From contig JAYPVG010000007.1 of the NCBI GenBank assembly GCA_038134485.1, positions 1-64,000 on the forward strand: a stretch of 64,000 bases of DNA, read 5' to 3'. The stretch is from NORP240 sp038134485 (lineage in GTDB: Bacteria > Pseudomonadota > Gammaproteobacteria > Pseudomonadales > Pseudohongiellaceae). Under the pieces are notes generated by a model. It was not told where the DNA came from and ran no database searches. It saw only the letters and a program-made list of their open reading frames with translations. A program made the translations under genes and the position numbers. Positions 35,059 to 43,705 of this stretch are shown here, one piece after another. Positions within the stretch are counted from its first letter, which is position 1; every line of letters begins with the position of its first letter.

Positions 35059-37023
35059 ATGAGCGCAGCAATGAAGAAGATTGAACGACTACTGGTCTTA
35101 ATGGGCACAGCACTTATACTGATTTCTTGTGGAGGCGAATCGGAACAGCTAACTGAAACCTCTGATCGAGACATCACTGCCGAGGCCCAGGCATATTACG
35201 ATGCGAATCCGGACTTCTTTTCTTTCAAGACGCCCGCCGATATTCCGCCGGATCTCGATTGGGTAAATGGCTCCCAACTTTCGGATATCGGGTCTCCCGA
35301 GGCGAAGAAGGGCGGCACCCAATATGAATTTACCTCTGACTTTCCCGTTACCTTGCGCGTTGTAGGTCCGGATGCGAACGGAGAGTTCAGGCGATTTATT
35401 CTCGATTACGTCTCAATGTCGCTGGCCCATGCGCACCCGAACGATTTCGACCTTTATCCGGGTATCGCCACCGAGTGGGCGGTCGGCGACGACAAGCGCA
35501 CGGTCTACGCGCGCATTAATCCTGCCGCCCGCTTTACTGACGGTGAAAGCATAACCGCAGACGACTTTGTTTTCGGCTTCTTTTTCTATCGTACCGAGTA
35601 CATTGTTGCGCCCTGGTATAACAACTACTACAGCACAAAGTTTACCAATGTTACCAAGTATGACGACCACACGATTTCCATCACGATGGCCGAGGCGAAG
35701 CCGGACGTCGCGTTCAGAGCCCTGTCGGTTGCACCTGTGCCACAGCATTTTTACAGTGAACTGGGTGACGACTTCGTGGAACGTTACCAGTGGCGGTTTG
35801 TTCCTCACGCGGGTGCGTATGAAATTCGTCCCGAGAACGTCAATATGGGCACAAATCTCGTGATGACCCGGGTCCAGGACTGGTGGGCGAAGGATCTTAA
35901 ATACTGGCGCAATCGCTACAATCCTGATCGCATCAACTTTACCGTGATTCGGGATACCGCAAAGGTTTTCGAAGCATTCAAGCGAGGCGACATCGATAAC
36001 TTCAAAATTCGAACCGCTGAGTACTGGTATGAGAATCTGCCTGACGATGACCCCGATGTTGCCAACGGATATATCCACAAGTATGAGTTTTACAATGGCG
36101 GACCGCGCTCAAACTGGGGACTGTGGTTGAATACCGCGCGAGCGCCGCTGGATAATCTGGATGTCAGGCTGGGAATTCAATATGCCTCCAATTTTGACCT
36201 GGTTATGGATCGCTACTTCCGCGGTGACTATGTCCGACTGGATCACGGTCAGGTTGGCTATGGCGAATGGAGCAATGACGAAGTCAAGGCCAGGACATTT
36301 GATATTGCCAAGGCTGAGGAGCATTTCGCCAATGCGGGCTACACGCGTCGAGGCCCGGATGGCATTCTGGTAAATGAAGCTGGCGAGCGTCTGGCGGTAA
36401 CCCTGTCGACTCATTACGAACGTTACCGTGACGTGTTTACCATCCTGAGAGAGGAAGCTGCCAAGGCAGGACTGGACTTCCGCCTCGAGATGCTTGATAC
36501 AGCGGCCGGATCGCGAAAGGCGAGCGAAAAACAGCACGAGATATACTTCATCGGGTACAACATTGGCCTGGAAATGTATCCCCGTTATTGGGATTGGTAC
36601 CATTCCGATAATGCTTATGAAGACGCCTTTCTCGATGACGACAGCGTCGTTCCGGGCAGAGAAATCAAGGTCCAAACCAATAACCTGATGAGCTTTGCCG
36701 ACCCCCAAATGGACAAGCTGATCGATCAGTACGTGCAGTCTGACGACCAGGATGAAATGGTGAGCCTGGCGCACCGAATGACGCGCCTGGCGCACGAGCA
36801 GGCAGCTTTCGTCCCGGGATTTGTGGAACCCTTTTACCGACACGCAAATTGGGCCTGGGTGCGTTGGCCAGACGACTTTAACCTGCGTTACTCCAGCTAT
36901 GCTGAAGATTATTTCGTGCACTGGATAGACACCGACATGAAGGAAGCAACCCTGGCTGCCCGACGAGCCGGACGCAGTCAGGAAGCACGCATCGAAGTGT
37001 ATGACCAGTATCGAGAGCAGTGA
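35059..37023 (+). CDS. yejA: YejA-like peptide-binding lipoprotein 2
   Basis: 654 aa. Lipobox LISC in LILISCGGESEQ. Same family and layout as the preceding gene: KGGTQYEFTSDFPVTLRVVG, ARFTDGESITADDFVFGFFF, RSNWGLWLNTARAPLDNLDV and WVRWPDDFNLRYSS. The close resemblance, with identical spacing, shows tandem duplication followed by divergence. ATG 35059 is one base from GGAGG, which is tight, while ATG 35071 (MKKIERLL) would give a more typical lipoprotein signal and may be the true start. oppD-like ATPase begins seven bases after its stop. Different peptide ranges of the two binding proteins are likely (inference). Confidence 0.92.
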   Translation: MSAAMKKIERLLVLMGTALILISCGGESEQLTETSDRDITAEAQAYYDANPDFFSFKTPADIPPDLDWVNGSQLSDIGSPEAKKGGTQYEFTSDFPVTLRVVGPDANGEFRRFILDYVSMSLAHAHPNDFDLYPGIATEWAVGDDKRTVYARINPAARFTDGESITADDFVFGFFFYRTEYIVAPWYNNYYSTKFTNVTKYDDHTISITMAEAKPDVAFRALSVAPVPQHFYSELGDDFVERYQWRFVPHAGAYEIRPENVNMGTNLVMTRVQDWWAKDLKYWRNRYNPDRINFTVIRDTAKVFEAFKRGDIDNFKIRTAEYWYENLPDDDPDVANGYIHKYEFYNGGPRSNWGLWLNTARAPLDNLDVRLGIQYASNFDLVMDRYFRGDYVRLDHGQVGYGEWSNDEVKARTFDIAKAEEHFANAGYTRRGPDGILVNEAGERLAVTLSTHYERYRDVFTILREEAAKAGLDFRLEMLDTAAGSRKASEKQHEIYFIGYNIGLEMYPRYWDWYHSDNAYEDAFLDDDSVVPGREIKVQTNNLMSFADPQMDKLIDQYVQSDDQDEMVSLAHRMTRLAHEQAAFVPGFVEPFYRHANWAWVRWPDDFNLRYSSYAEDYFVHWIDTDMKEATLAARRAGRSQEARIEVYDQYREQ

Positions 37024-37029
37024 TTCTCT

Positions 37030-38025
37030 ATGACGACGACGCTCCTGGAGGTTAACAACCTCGTCACCGAATTTGATACTGACGAAGGTCGCGTGCGCGC
37101 GGTAGACGATGTCAGCTTCAAAATCGATTCCGGGCAAACCCTCGGTATTGTCGGTGAGTCTGGTTGTGGAAAGAGTGTTACGGCTTTGTCAATCATGCGC
37201 CTGTTGCCGCAGCCTATGGGGCATATCGTTGGTGGCGAGATATTACTGCGTGGTGAAGATCTTGTGCGGACAGAGTCTGCGCGTATGGAGCGCGTCAGGG
37301 GTGGCAGCATTGGCATGGTGTTTCAGGAGCCAATGACCGCACTAAATCCGGTGCATACTATTGGAAGGCAGCTTACGGAAGTGCTCTTTTTGCATAAGGA
37401 AGTTACCAAGCAGAGTGCCACTCGTGAGGCGGTCGAAATGCTGGATCGGGTAGGTATCCCATCACCTGATCTGCGTATGGGTGAATATCCGCACCAGCTA
37501 TCGGGCGGAATGCGGCAACGGGTTGTAATCGCAATGGCACTGGCCTGCAAGCCGAGTCTGTTGATTGCCGATGAGCCTACCACTGCGCTGGACGTTACAA
37601 TTCAGGCCCAGATACTCGAACTCATCAAAGAATTGCAGAATGAGATGGGCATGGCCGTAATTCTTATTACCCATGATCTTGGCGTCATCGCGGAAACCTC
37701 CGACAACGTGGTGGTGATGTATGCGGGACGGGTCGCCGAGCAGGGCTCGGTCTATGACATTTTCGATCGGCCCTGCCACCCGTACACCCAGGGGTTACTT
37801 GCCTCGATTCCGCGACTTGAAACGATACCCAAGTCCGAGTTACCGATCATAAAGGGTATGGTGCCGGGTCTGCTGGATCTGCCGCCAGGTTGTCGCTTTG
37901 AAAATCGCTGTCCCCATGCGTTAGATAGTTGTTCCGAGCGCTCTCCCGACCTCGATATTGTGAATGGCCAGCATGGAGTTAGTTGCCTTCGCTGGCGTGA
38001 ACTTCAACAGCAGGAGGGGCGGTAA
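37030..38025 (+). CDS. Peptide ABC transporter ATPase, OppD-like (second system)
   Basis: 331 aa. Walker A GESGCGKSVTALSI, signature LSGGMRQRVVIAMA, Walker B LIADEPTTALD, H-loop ITHDLGVIAE. C-terminal tail with CRFENRCPHALDSC. In E. coli the Yej ATPase YejF is one fused protein. Here the two halves are separate OppD- and OppF-type proteins next to YejB/E/A-like partners. Only six bases after the second YejA-like gene. Confidence 0.93.
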   Translation: MTTTLLEVNNLVTEFDTDEGRVRAVDDVSFKIDSGQTLGIVGESGCGKSVTALSIMRLLPQPMGHIVGGEILLRGEDLVRTESARMERVRGGSIGMVFQEPMTALNPVHTIGRQLTEVLFLHKEVTKQSATREAVEMLDRVGIPSPDLRMGEYPHQLSGGMRQRVVIAMALACKPSLLIADEPTTALDVTIQAQILELIKELQNEMGMAVILITHDLGVIAETSDNVVVMYAGRVAEQGSVYDIFDRPCHPYTQGLLASIPRLETIPKSELPIIKGMVPGLLDLPPGCRFENRCPHALDSCSERSPDLDIVNGQHGVSCLRWRELQQQEGR

Positions 38026-38026
38026 G

Positions 38027-39010
38027 ATGAATAGCAACAACCCCACCCTGTTGAGAGTGCAAGACCTCAAAATGCACTTTCCTGTCAAGGAAGGCATATT
38101 TCTGCGCACCGGCAAATACAACAAGGCTGTTGATGGGGTCAGTTTGAAAATTAATGCTGGTGAAACCCTGGGACTGGTGGGAGAGTCTGGTTGCGGGAAA
38201 TCGACACTGGGCCGTTGTATTACGCGGCTTTACAACCCCACCGGCGGCCAGATTTTATTCAACGATGTAGATATCACTCATATCAAAGGGCGAGAGCTAC
38301 AGTCGGTTCGTCAGGATATTCAAATGATTTTCCAGGATCCGATGGAATCACTGAATTCCAGACATACCGTGGGAGATATCCTCACCGAGCCATTCCTGAT
38401 CCATAAGATCGGCAATCGCAAAACAAGGCAAGATCACGTCACCAGATTGCTCGAAACTGTAGGGCTGCCGTCCCGCTCCGCAACTCGTTATCCTTTTGAA
38501 TTTTCCGGTGGCCAGAGACAGCGAATTGGTATCGCCAGAGCTATCGCACTTAATCCCAAGCTAATCATCTGCGATGAGCCCGTATCAGCCCTGGATGTGT
38601 CTATTCAGAGCCAGATACTGAATCTGCTTATGGAACTGCAAAAGGAATTCAATCTGTCTTATCTGTTCATCGCACACGATCTGGCAGTGGTGAAGCACGT
38701 GTCTGATCGCATTGCTATCATGTATCTCGGTAAGGTAGTTGAAGAGGGGCCAGGTCAAACCATCTACGAAAATGCCAGGCATCCCTATACACAATCATTG
38801 ATTTCTGCCATCCCCATACCGGATCCCCGTCATCAGCTGAATCGACAGGTGCTGACAGGCGACGTGCCATCGCCAATTGATCCGCCTGGAGGCTGTGCGT
38901 TTCATCCGCGCTGTCCCAGGGTAATGCCGGAATGCAAGACACGGGCGCCCGACTTGACTGATCAACAGGATCAGGAAGACCAGAAAGTTTCCTGTTTGCT
39001 TTACAGTTAG
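38027..39010 (+). CDS. Peptide ABC transporter ATPase, OppF-like (second system)
   Basis: 327 aa. Walker A GESGCGKSTLGRCI, signature FSGGQRQRIGIARAI, Walker B LIICDEPVSALD, H-loop IAHDLAVVKH. C-terminal CAFHPRCPRVMPEC segment. ATG 38027 follows AGGAGGGGCGG and is preferred; an in-frame upstream ATG at 37964 inside the OppD-like gene would add 21 residues. Last gene of the second importer. Starts one base after the previous stop. Confidence 0.93.
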   Translation: MNSNNPTLLRVQDLKMHFPVKEGIFLRTGKYNKAVDGVSLKINAGETLGLVGESGCGKSTLGRCITRLYNPTGGQILFNDVDITHIKGRELQSVRQDIQMIFQDPMESLNSRHTVGDILTEPFLIHKIGNRKTRQDHVTRLLETVGLPSRSATRYPFEFSGGQRQRIGIARAIALNPKLIICDEPVSALDVSIQSQILNLLMELQKEFNLSYLFIAHDLAVVKHVSDRIAIMYLGKVVEEGPGQTIYENARHPYTQSLISAIPIPDPRHQLNRQVLTGDVPSPIDPPGGCAFHPRCPRVMPECKTRAPDLTDQQDQEDQKVSCLLYS

Positions 39011-39088
39011 ACTTTCCGGCCGTACGTCGGAGGAAAGTTTATGGACAGTGGTGATTCCAGGCACCGATTATTGAACCGTCGGTCTGGA

Positions 39089-40618
39089 TCACTGCTCCGA
39101 ATTTTTTTGACGATCCTGTTCAATCACTATCCGGGTCAGGGAGCGGAAATCTGTTTTGCCGCTACCCATCCTCGGAAATTCCGGTACGACGACAAACTTC
39201 TTTGGTAGCGCCAGGTTGGGCAGTTCCGTTGCCAGTTTCCTGAGGGTTTCCTGTTCATCTACTGCGCAGGTGGTAACCGCGACTATCTTTGATCCGCGTT
39301 TTGAGTCCGGCAGTTCCACTGCACAGCACTCAATCTCGACGGGAGTCATCTCATTCAATGTTTCCTCAACATTGACCAGAGACACCATCTCACCACCTAT
39401 CTTGACAAACCTTTTCAAGCGACCCTGATGCCACAGATAGCCGTCTTCGTCCATGTAACCGAGATCGCCGGTGTCATACCAGCCGCCCTTGAGGCGCAGA
39501 GAGGACTCCTCAACATCGTTGAGGTAGCCCTGCATAACGCCGTCCCCTTTCACCATTATTTTGCCGGTTTCTTCGACAGCGCATTCTTCACCAGTGTCAT
39601 AGTTGACGATTCTAACCTGGGTACCGGGAATTGGTCGGCCAATGCTGCCAGGCTTGTTTGCTTCCCGCGGATTGGCTGAAATGACCGGCGATGTTTCGGT
39701 GGTGCCATAGCCCTCGATAATTTCGATACCGTGCTTATTCTGATAGCCAGCGCGCAGACTTGCGGGACATTTGTCCGCCCCTGAGACTACCAGACGCAGA
39801 CTTTCAAATCCGCCGGGTTTTGACTGTTTCAGGTAGCCGTCGAGAAAGAAGGGTGTTCCCACAACAATTTCTGGTCTCTTTTCCATGATGATTCGGGTGA
39901 TGGTCTTGAACTCCAACGGATTGGCGTAAGCGACCGAAGTCATGCCATGGGTTAATGGGGTCCACAGGTTTACCGTCAGGCCGAAAACGTGAAAGTAAGG
40001 AAGTACCGAAAGAATACTGTCAAATTCGCTGATCCTCATCATTTCCGAGAATGCATTGATGTTGGATTCAATATTACGATGCGTGAGCTGAACAACTTTG
40101 GGGTCTTTCTCACTGCCGCTGGTAAATAGAATCACTGCGCTGGCTTCCGGGTCATTTTTGCCGCAGAGATACCGCAAAATGGGGACAGGTAGCTTGCTCT
40201 TAAGGAAGGCCAGGGCTTTTTCCGTCGCCCCCAGGTCGCTCATTATGTCTTCGATTAGCACCATGTCTGGTAACAATGGGCAGTCTATTTTTTCGAGTAG
40301 TCCTCGGGTTGTGATTATGGTCTTGAAGTCACATTGGCGCTGCGCGTAGAGACAATTTTTTTCCGCGCCGGTGGAATAATTGATCATTACCGGAGTCAAT
40401 TCCGCCATGTTGGCGCCGATAACGGACAGGGCAGCGGCTGATGAGGTTGGTAACATGATACCGATGCGACCGCGCTCGAGTTTTGCAAGTCGCCTTGCCA
40501 GAATGAGCGCGCCGATCAGCGCCCGCTTGAAGCTGATATCGCGACCGAGGTTGCAGTCTATGATTGCAAGCTTGTCCGGATAGTCTTTGGCGGTTTGTAT
40601 AAACTGGTGATGGAGCAT
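39089..40618 (-). CDS. AMP-dependent acyl-ACP/acyl-CoA synthetase, Aas-like
   Basis: 509 aa adenylate-forming enzyme. The phosphate motif LFTSGSEKDPKVVQLTHRN, GYGTTETSPVISANP, GWYDTGDLGYMDEDGYL and the C-terminal Lys region PRMGSGKTDFRSL are all visible. The best match I recall is the synthetase half of E. coli Aas (SALPLFHSFGLTVGLFTPL there, SVLPYFHVFGLTVNLWTPL here). Aas activates fatty acids for lysophospholipid reacylation. The N-terminal acyltransferase half of Aas is absent. So acyl-ACP synthetase or medium/long-chain acyl-CoA ligase is likely; substrate unproven. It is divergent from mscS with 85 bases between. Confidence 0.85.
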   Translation of the reverse strand: MLHHQFIQTAKDYPDKLAIIDCNLGRDISFKRALIGALILARRLAKLERGRIGIMLPTSSAAALSVIGANMAELTPVMINYSTGAEKNCLYAQRQCDFKTIITTRGLLEKIDCPLLPDMVLIEDIMSDLGATEKALAFLKSKLPVPILRYLCGKNDPEASAVILFTSGSEKDPKVVQLTHRNIESNINAFSEMMRISEFDSILSVLPYFHVFGLTVNLWTPLTHGMTSVAYANPLEFKTITRIIMEKRPEIVVGTPFFLDGYLKQSKPGGFESLRLVVSGADKCPASLRAGYQNKHGIEIIEGYGTTETSPVISANPREANKPGSIGRPIPGTQVRIVNYDTGEECAVEETGKIMVKGDGVMQGYLNDVEESSLRLKGGWYDTGDLGYMDEDGYLWHQGRLKRFVKIGGEMVSLVNVEETLNEMTPVEIECCAVELPDSKRGSKIVAVTTCAVDEQETLRKLATELPNLALPKKFVVVPEFPRMGSGKTDFRSLTRIVIEQDRQKNSEQ

Positions 40619-40703
40619 GCCTCAATAGTAGCTCAGATCAGACCGGCGGGTAAATTTTATAACCCCGACTCAATCAATTCGTGTAATTCCACGGTGGATC
40701 GTT

Positions 40704-41537
40704 ATGGAATATTTTATGACAAACCTCGATGCCAGTATTCTGATGAACCTCGCTATTACTTACGGCACCAGGCTGCTGGCAGCCATTGCCACACTGATTA
40801 TCGGATTGTGGATTTCGGGCGTGTTGGTCAAGGGCGTCCAGGCCGGTTTTAATCGAAGTAATATGGACCTGTCGCTGCAAAGCTTTCTCAGCAGTATGAC
40901 AGGCATGCTGCTGAAAGTGCTGGTCTACATCACGGCGCTCGGCGTGCTGGGTATCGAGATGACCTCATTCATCGCGATACTCGGTGCTGCAGGGCTGGCC
41001 GTCGGCATGGCTTTGTCGGGTACCCTGCAGAATTTCGCTGGTGGCGTAATAATACTGTTGTTCAAGCCTTTCAAAGTGGGTGACGTTATCGATGCCCAGG
41101 GTTACCTTGGCACAGTCAAAGCAATCGAAATATTTGTTACGCTACTGACCACATCGGATAACAAAACAATCATCCTACCCAACGGTCCACTCTCAACCGG
41201 GGCCATGATTAACTATTCCACCCAACCCACGCGTCGGGTGGATTGGACTTTCAGCATAGCTTACGGCGACGACGTCGATAAGGCCTACGAAGTACTTGAC
41301 AGATTAATTGCGGCAGACGGGCGAATTCTGCAAGAGCCGCAAGCATTTCGGGCGCTTGCCGAGCTGGCAGACAGTTCGGTCAATATAGTCGTCCGCTGCT
41401 GGGTGAATGCGGCCGACTACTGGGGTGTGTATTTCACAATGAATGAGCAGGTCTACAAAACCTTCGCCAGGGAAGGCCTGTCAATCCCGTTACCGCAATC
41501 TGAGGTGCACCTGCATAACAGAGTCAAAGGTGACTGA
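40704..41537 (+). CDS. mscS: Small-conductance mechanosensitive channel MscS
   Basis: 277 aa. Three N-terminal membrane helices (about 18-40, 61-85, 90-112); the third, pore-lining one is Gly/Ala-rich (GAAGLAVGMALSGTLQNFAG). The beta domain begins FKPFKVGDVIDAQGYLGTV, and the C-terminal alpha/beta domain ends with SIPLPQSEVHLH, close to E. coli MscS. Opens on membrane tension to release solutes in hypo-osmotic shock, as a heptamer in the inner membrane. Monocistronic, ends in a strong terminator shared with the opposite gene. Confidence 0.95.
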   Translation: MEYFMTNLDASILMNLAITYGTRLLAAIATLIIGLWISGVLVKGVQAGFNRSNMDLSLQSFLSSMTGMLLKVLVYITALGVLGIEMTSFIAILGAAGLAVGMALSGTLQNFAGGVIILLFKPFKVGDVIDAQGYLGTVKAIEIFVTLLTTSDNKTIILPNGPLSTGAMINYSTQPTRRVDWTFSIAYGDDVDKAYEVLDRLIAADGRILQEPQAFRALAELADSSVNIVVRCWVNAADYWGVYFTMNEQVYKTFAREGLSIPLPQSEVHLHNRVKGD

Positions 41538-41556
41538 CCTTGCCTGCACGATTGGC

Positions 41557-41594
41557 ACTAAAAAGGCCGATGCGATTGCATCGGCCTTTTTAGT
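41557..41594. terminator. Bidirectional intrinsic terminator
   Basis: A perfect 17-bp stem (41557-41573 and 41578-41594) with a four-base loop and A-rich and T-rich flanks within the stem (ACTAAAAAGGCC ... GGCCTTTTTAGT). It ends mscS on the plus strand and the 41607-42458 gene on the minus strand. Confidence 0.93.
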
Positions 41595-41606
41595 CGTTGT
41601 TCCTTC

Positions 41607-42458
41607 CTAGTTATCGGCGTCTGGACGGGCTCCGGCACGGGTAGTGCCGGGTTTTCGGAATTCACCGTACAGATATTCTTCTGCAAATTCGGCACACTTG
41701 AACTCGAGGAGCTGCATGTTGGGCTCTACCAGGCGATAAACCGGGAAGCTGATGTTCCACGGTCGTGTGAACGTTTGCGGATCAGTAATGGTGGCTTCGT
41801 AATTGATGTGATTGGGGCTGGCATAGGTCCAGCGCTCCTCCACAACCATTTCGTAGGAGTGGTGGTTTCCGGATCGATCGAACCAGGTGTCGGGCATTTG
41901 ACCCGTTACCCGAACAACCAGAGTGTCTCCTTCCCAGTGCGCATTAGAGTGGCCCATCCACGCATCCACCTGAGACTCCAGTTCCGGCTGATCAACGTAG
42001 AGAATCCGGTTTGACTCAGCAAACTCGTAGGCGACCAGAATTACATCGGTTGACTGCACAATCTGGAATGGGAAAGGAAGATAGTTTGCCCGTGGGACAC
42101 CAGGCATGTAGCAGGCTGCCAGCGGATCCCGTTCCAGGGCATTGGCCTTGTTTTCATCTCGGAGTCGGCGCGCTATCTCGGTGTAAGGTATCTCTCCCCC
42201 CTCAACGATACCCAGTCCGGCGGGAACCGCAGTGAGCGCGCCAAATGTTTCCGGAACTTCTCCGTATGCGGCTACGTGAGGCTCGATATCCCAGTGCGCA
42301 GAAGTGACTGCCTGCCAGATGCCGCTGAAATCGGGTTTGCCGCTTGGCGTGCGCGGAATCTCCGTCAATGGTTGTGCCAGACTCGAGACGGCGGTCATGA
42401 GTGCGGCAGCGGTTAGAGCGAGAGTGGCAAGTCGTTTGCTTACAGATTTGTTAGTCAT
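41607..42458 (-). CDS. Secreted protein, divergent PRTEWGQ-type relative
   Basis: 283 aa with signal peptide (about 1-29, ending AVSSLAQ). The mature start EIPRTPSGKPDFSGIWQAV is a diverged version of the PRTEWGQPDLQGVW motif of the neighbouring proteins. Later blocks correspond too: WEGDTLVVRVTGQM, YEATITDPQTFTRPW and FKCAEFAEEYLY in place of the C-terminal CHEG segment. Two Cys (AACYMPG, FKCAEF) sit at equivalent places. Function unknown; probably periplasmic. It is 62 bases after the close paralogue (42521-43576) on the same strand and probably cotranscribed. Confidence 0.75.
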   Translation of the reverse strand: MTNKSVSKRLATLALTAAALMTAVSSLAQPLTEIPRTPSGKPDFSGIWQAVTSAHWDIEPHVAAYGEVPETFGALTAVPAGLGIVEGGEIPYTEIARRLRDENKANALERDPLAACYMPGVPRANYLPFPFQIVQSTDVILVAYEFAESNRILYVDQPELESQVDAWMGHSNAHWEGDTLVVRVTGQMPDTWFDRSGNHHSYEMVVEERWTYASPNHINYEATITDPQTFTRPWNISFPVYRLVEPNMQLLEFKCAEFAEEYLYGEFRKPGTTRAGARPDADN

Positions 42459-42520
42459 TGCAGAATCCTGATTTATTACCTTGTTACAAATTCAATCGAA
42501 CCTCTTCCCAAAGCCCCGCT

Positions 42521-43576
42521 TTACTGAGAACTTTCACCTTCCGCGGCGCGCAGTTCAGTCATGCGTTCACCGCGGAGAATGTTGGTCATTCCATAGTTAC
42601 CTTCGTGGCAGGCGTACTCGTAGAGTTGTCCGGCTACTTTTGTCATAGGCACGATCGCTGTGATCCTGTCCGTAAAGGTAGATGGGTCATCAATGGTCCA
42701 TTCGTAGTTCATGGTGTCGAAGCTTACCCTGGTGAAACGTTCGGTTAACACCTTGTCCCGGGCGTTTCCGAATGCGCTGTAGCTGACGGTCAGGTCCGTG
42801 AAATTTCGGGTTTCTACCACGAGCGTGTCGCCGTCGAAGTAACCTCGAGAATCGCCTGACCAGAGTCGCAGATCATCGTCTATAGCGGGCAGTTCTTGCC
42901 GACTGGCATAGAGGGGGACAATTCTGGCGTCGTGAATCATCTCGGTAAAAATGACTGCAGTTCCCCTGCTCTGGAAGATCTGCACGTTGTTGTTGTAGAG
43001 ACTGGGGTTGAAGGGAGGGCCGGAATTGAATCCAACGATGCAACGCTCGGAAAGTCCGCGATCCTCCGGTCCGTCCTTGGAAATTCCGCCTACCGTATAG
43101 AGCACTGGTCGCTCACCGGGAATGTCCGGTCCCAGTCCGCCACGTTGCACGGACGCTCCCTCAACTCTGGGCGGAAGTCGACCGTTGAGGGGATAAACGA
43201 TGTGCGAAGTTCGTACGTTGTCGCCGATACCAGCGGATTCCACCCAGAAATCGTTGTAGCCACCCGGATTGGAGGTTACTGGCGGGGCCTCAGGATCTAC
43301 TACCCTGAGGGCTGCCGCGGCATCAGCCGCCTCTTGCATGCGCGCGATTCGGGCCTGTTCCTCCGCTACCTGCTCGGCTGTCAAAAATTCCTGGTTGCCG
43401 AACCTTTCTGGCCGCTGCATAGGCGTGTTCGATGAGAAATTCCACACGCCTTGTAAATCTGGCTGCCCCCACTCGGTTCTGGGAACGGCGAATTCACTGT
43501 CCTGCTGAGCGAAACCACTCGAAAAGCCCGTCGCTGTGAGAGCGGTAGTAAGTATCAGTGCGATTTTTCTGCGCAT
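42521..43576 (-). CDS. Secreted protein, PRTEWGQ paralogue 2 (unknown function)
   Basis: 351 aa from ATG 43576, which follows GGAG at seven bases and begins a clean signal peptide (MRRKIALILTTALTATGFSS, cleaved near AQQDS). An in-frame upstream ATG at 43639 would put 21 polar residues ahead. The mature protein begins FAVPRTEWGQPDLQGVWNFS and shares nearly all conserved blocks with the paralogues: DGPEDRGLSERCI, NSGPPFNPSLYNNNVQI, GDTLVVETRNF, LTERFTR, YACHEGNYGM. Identity to the protein at 15768 is high by eye. First gene of a pair with 41607-42458. No cofactor motif; two conserved Cys probably form a disulfide. Function unknown. Confidence 0.8.
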   Translation of the reverse strand: MRRKIALILTTALTATGFSSGFAQQDSEFAVPRTEWGQPDLQGVWNFSSNTPMQRPERFGNQEFLTAEQVAEEQARIARMQEAADAAAALRVVDPEAPPVTSNPGGYNDFWVESAGIGDNVRTSHIVYPLNGRLPPRVEGASVQRGGLGPDIPGERPVLYTVGGISKDGPEDRGLSERCIVGFNSGPPFNPSLYNNNVQIFQSRGTAVIFTEMIHDARIVPLYASRQELPAIDDDLRLWSGDSRGYFDGDTLVVETRNFTDLTVSYSAFGNARDKVLTERFTRVSFDTMNYEWTIDDPSTFTDRITAIVPMTKVAGQLYEYACHEGNYGMTNILRGERMTELRAAEGESSQ

Positions 43577-43705
43577 AATTTTCTCCGTCAGGCTAAGTGG
43601 CAGGGCACTAAAGTTAGAGGTTTTACTGGCAGGAATCAATAAATAATCGACTAACTGGGGGCAGATTTAGGTGCGAAAAGACGCATACAGACAGCCCTCG
43701 ACAGG

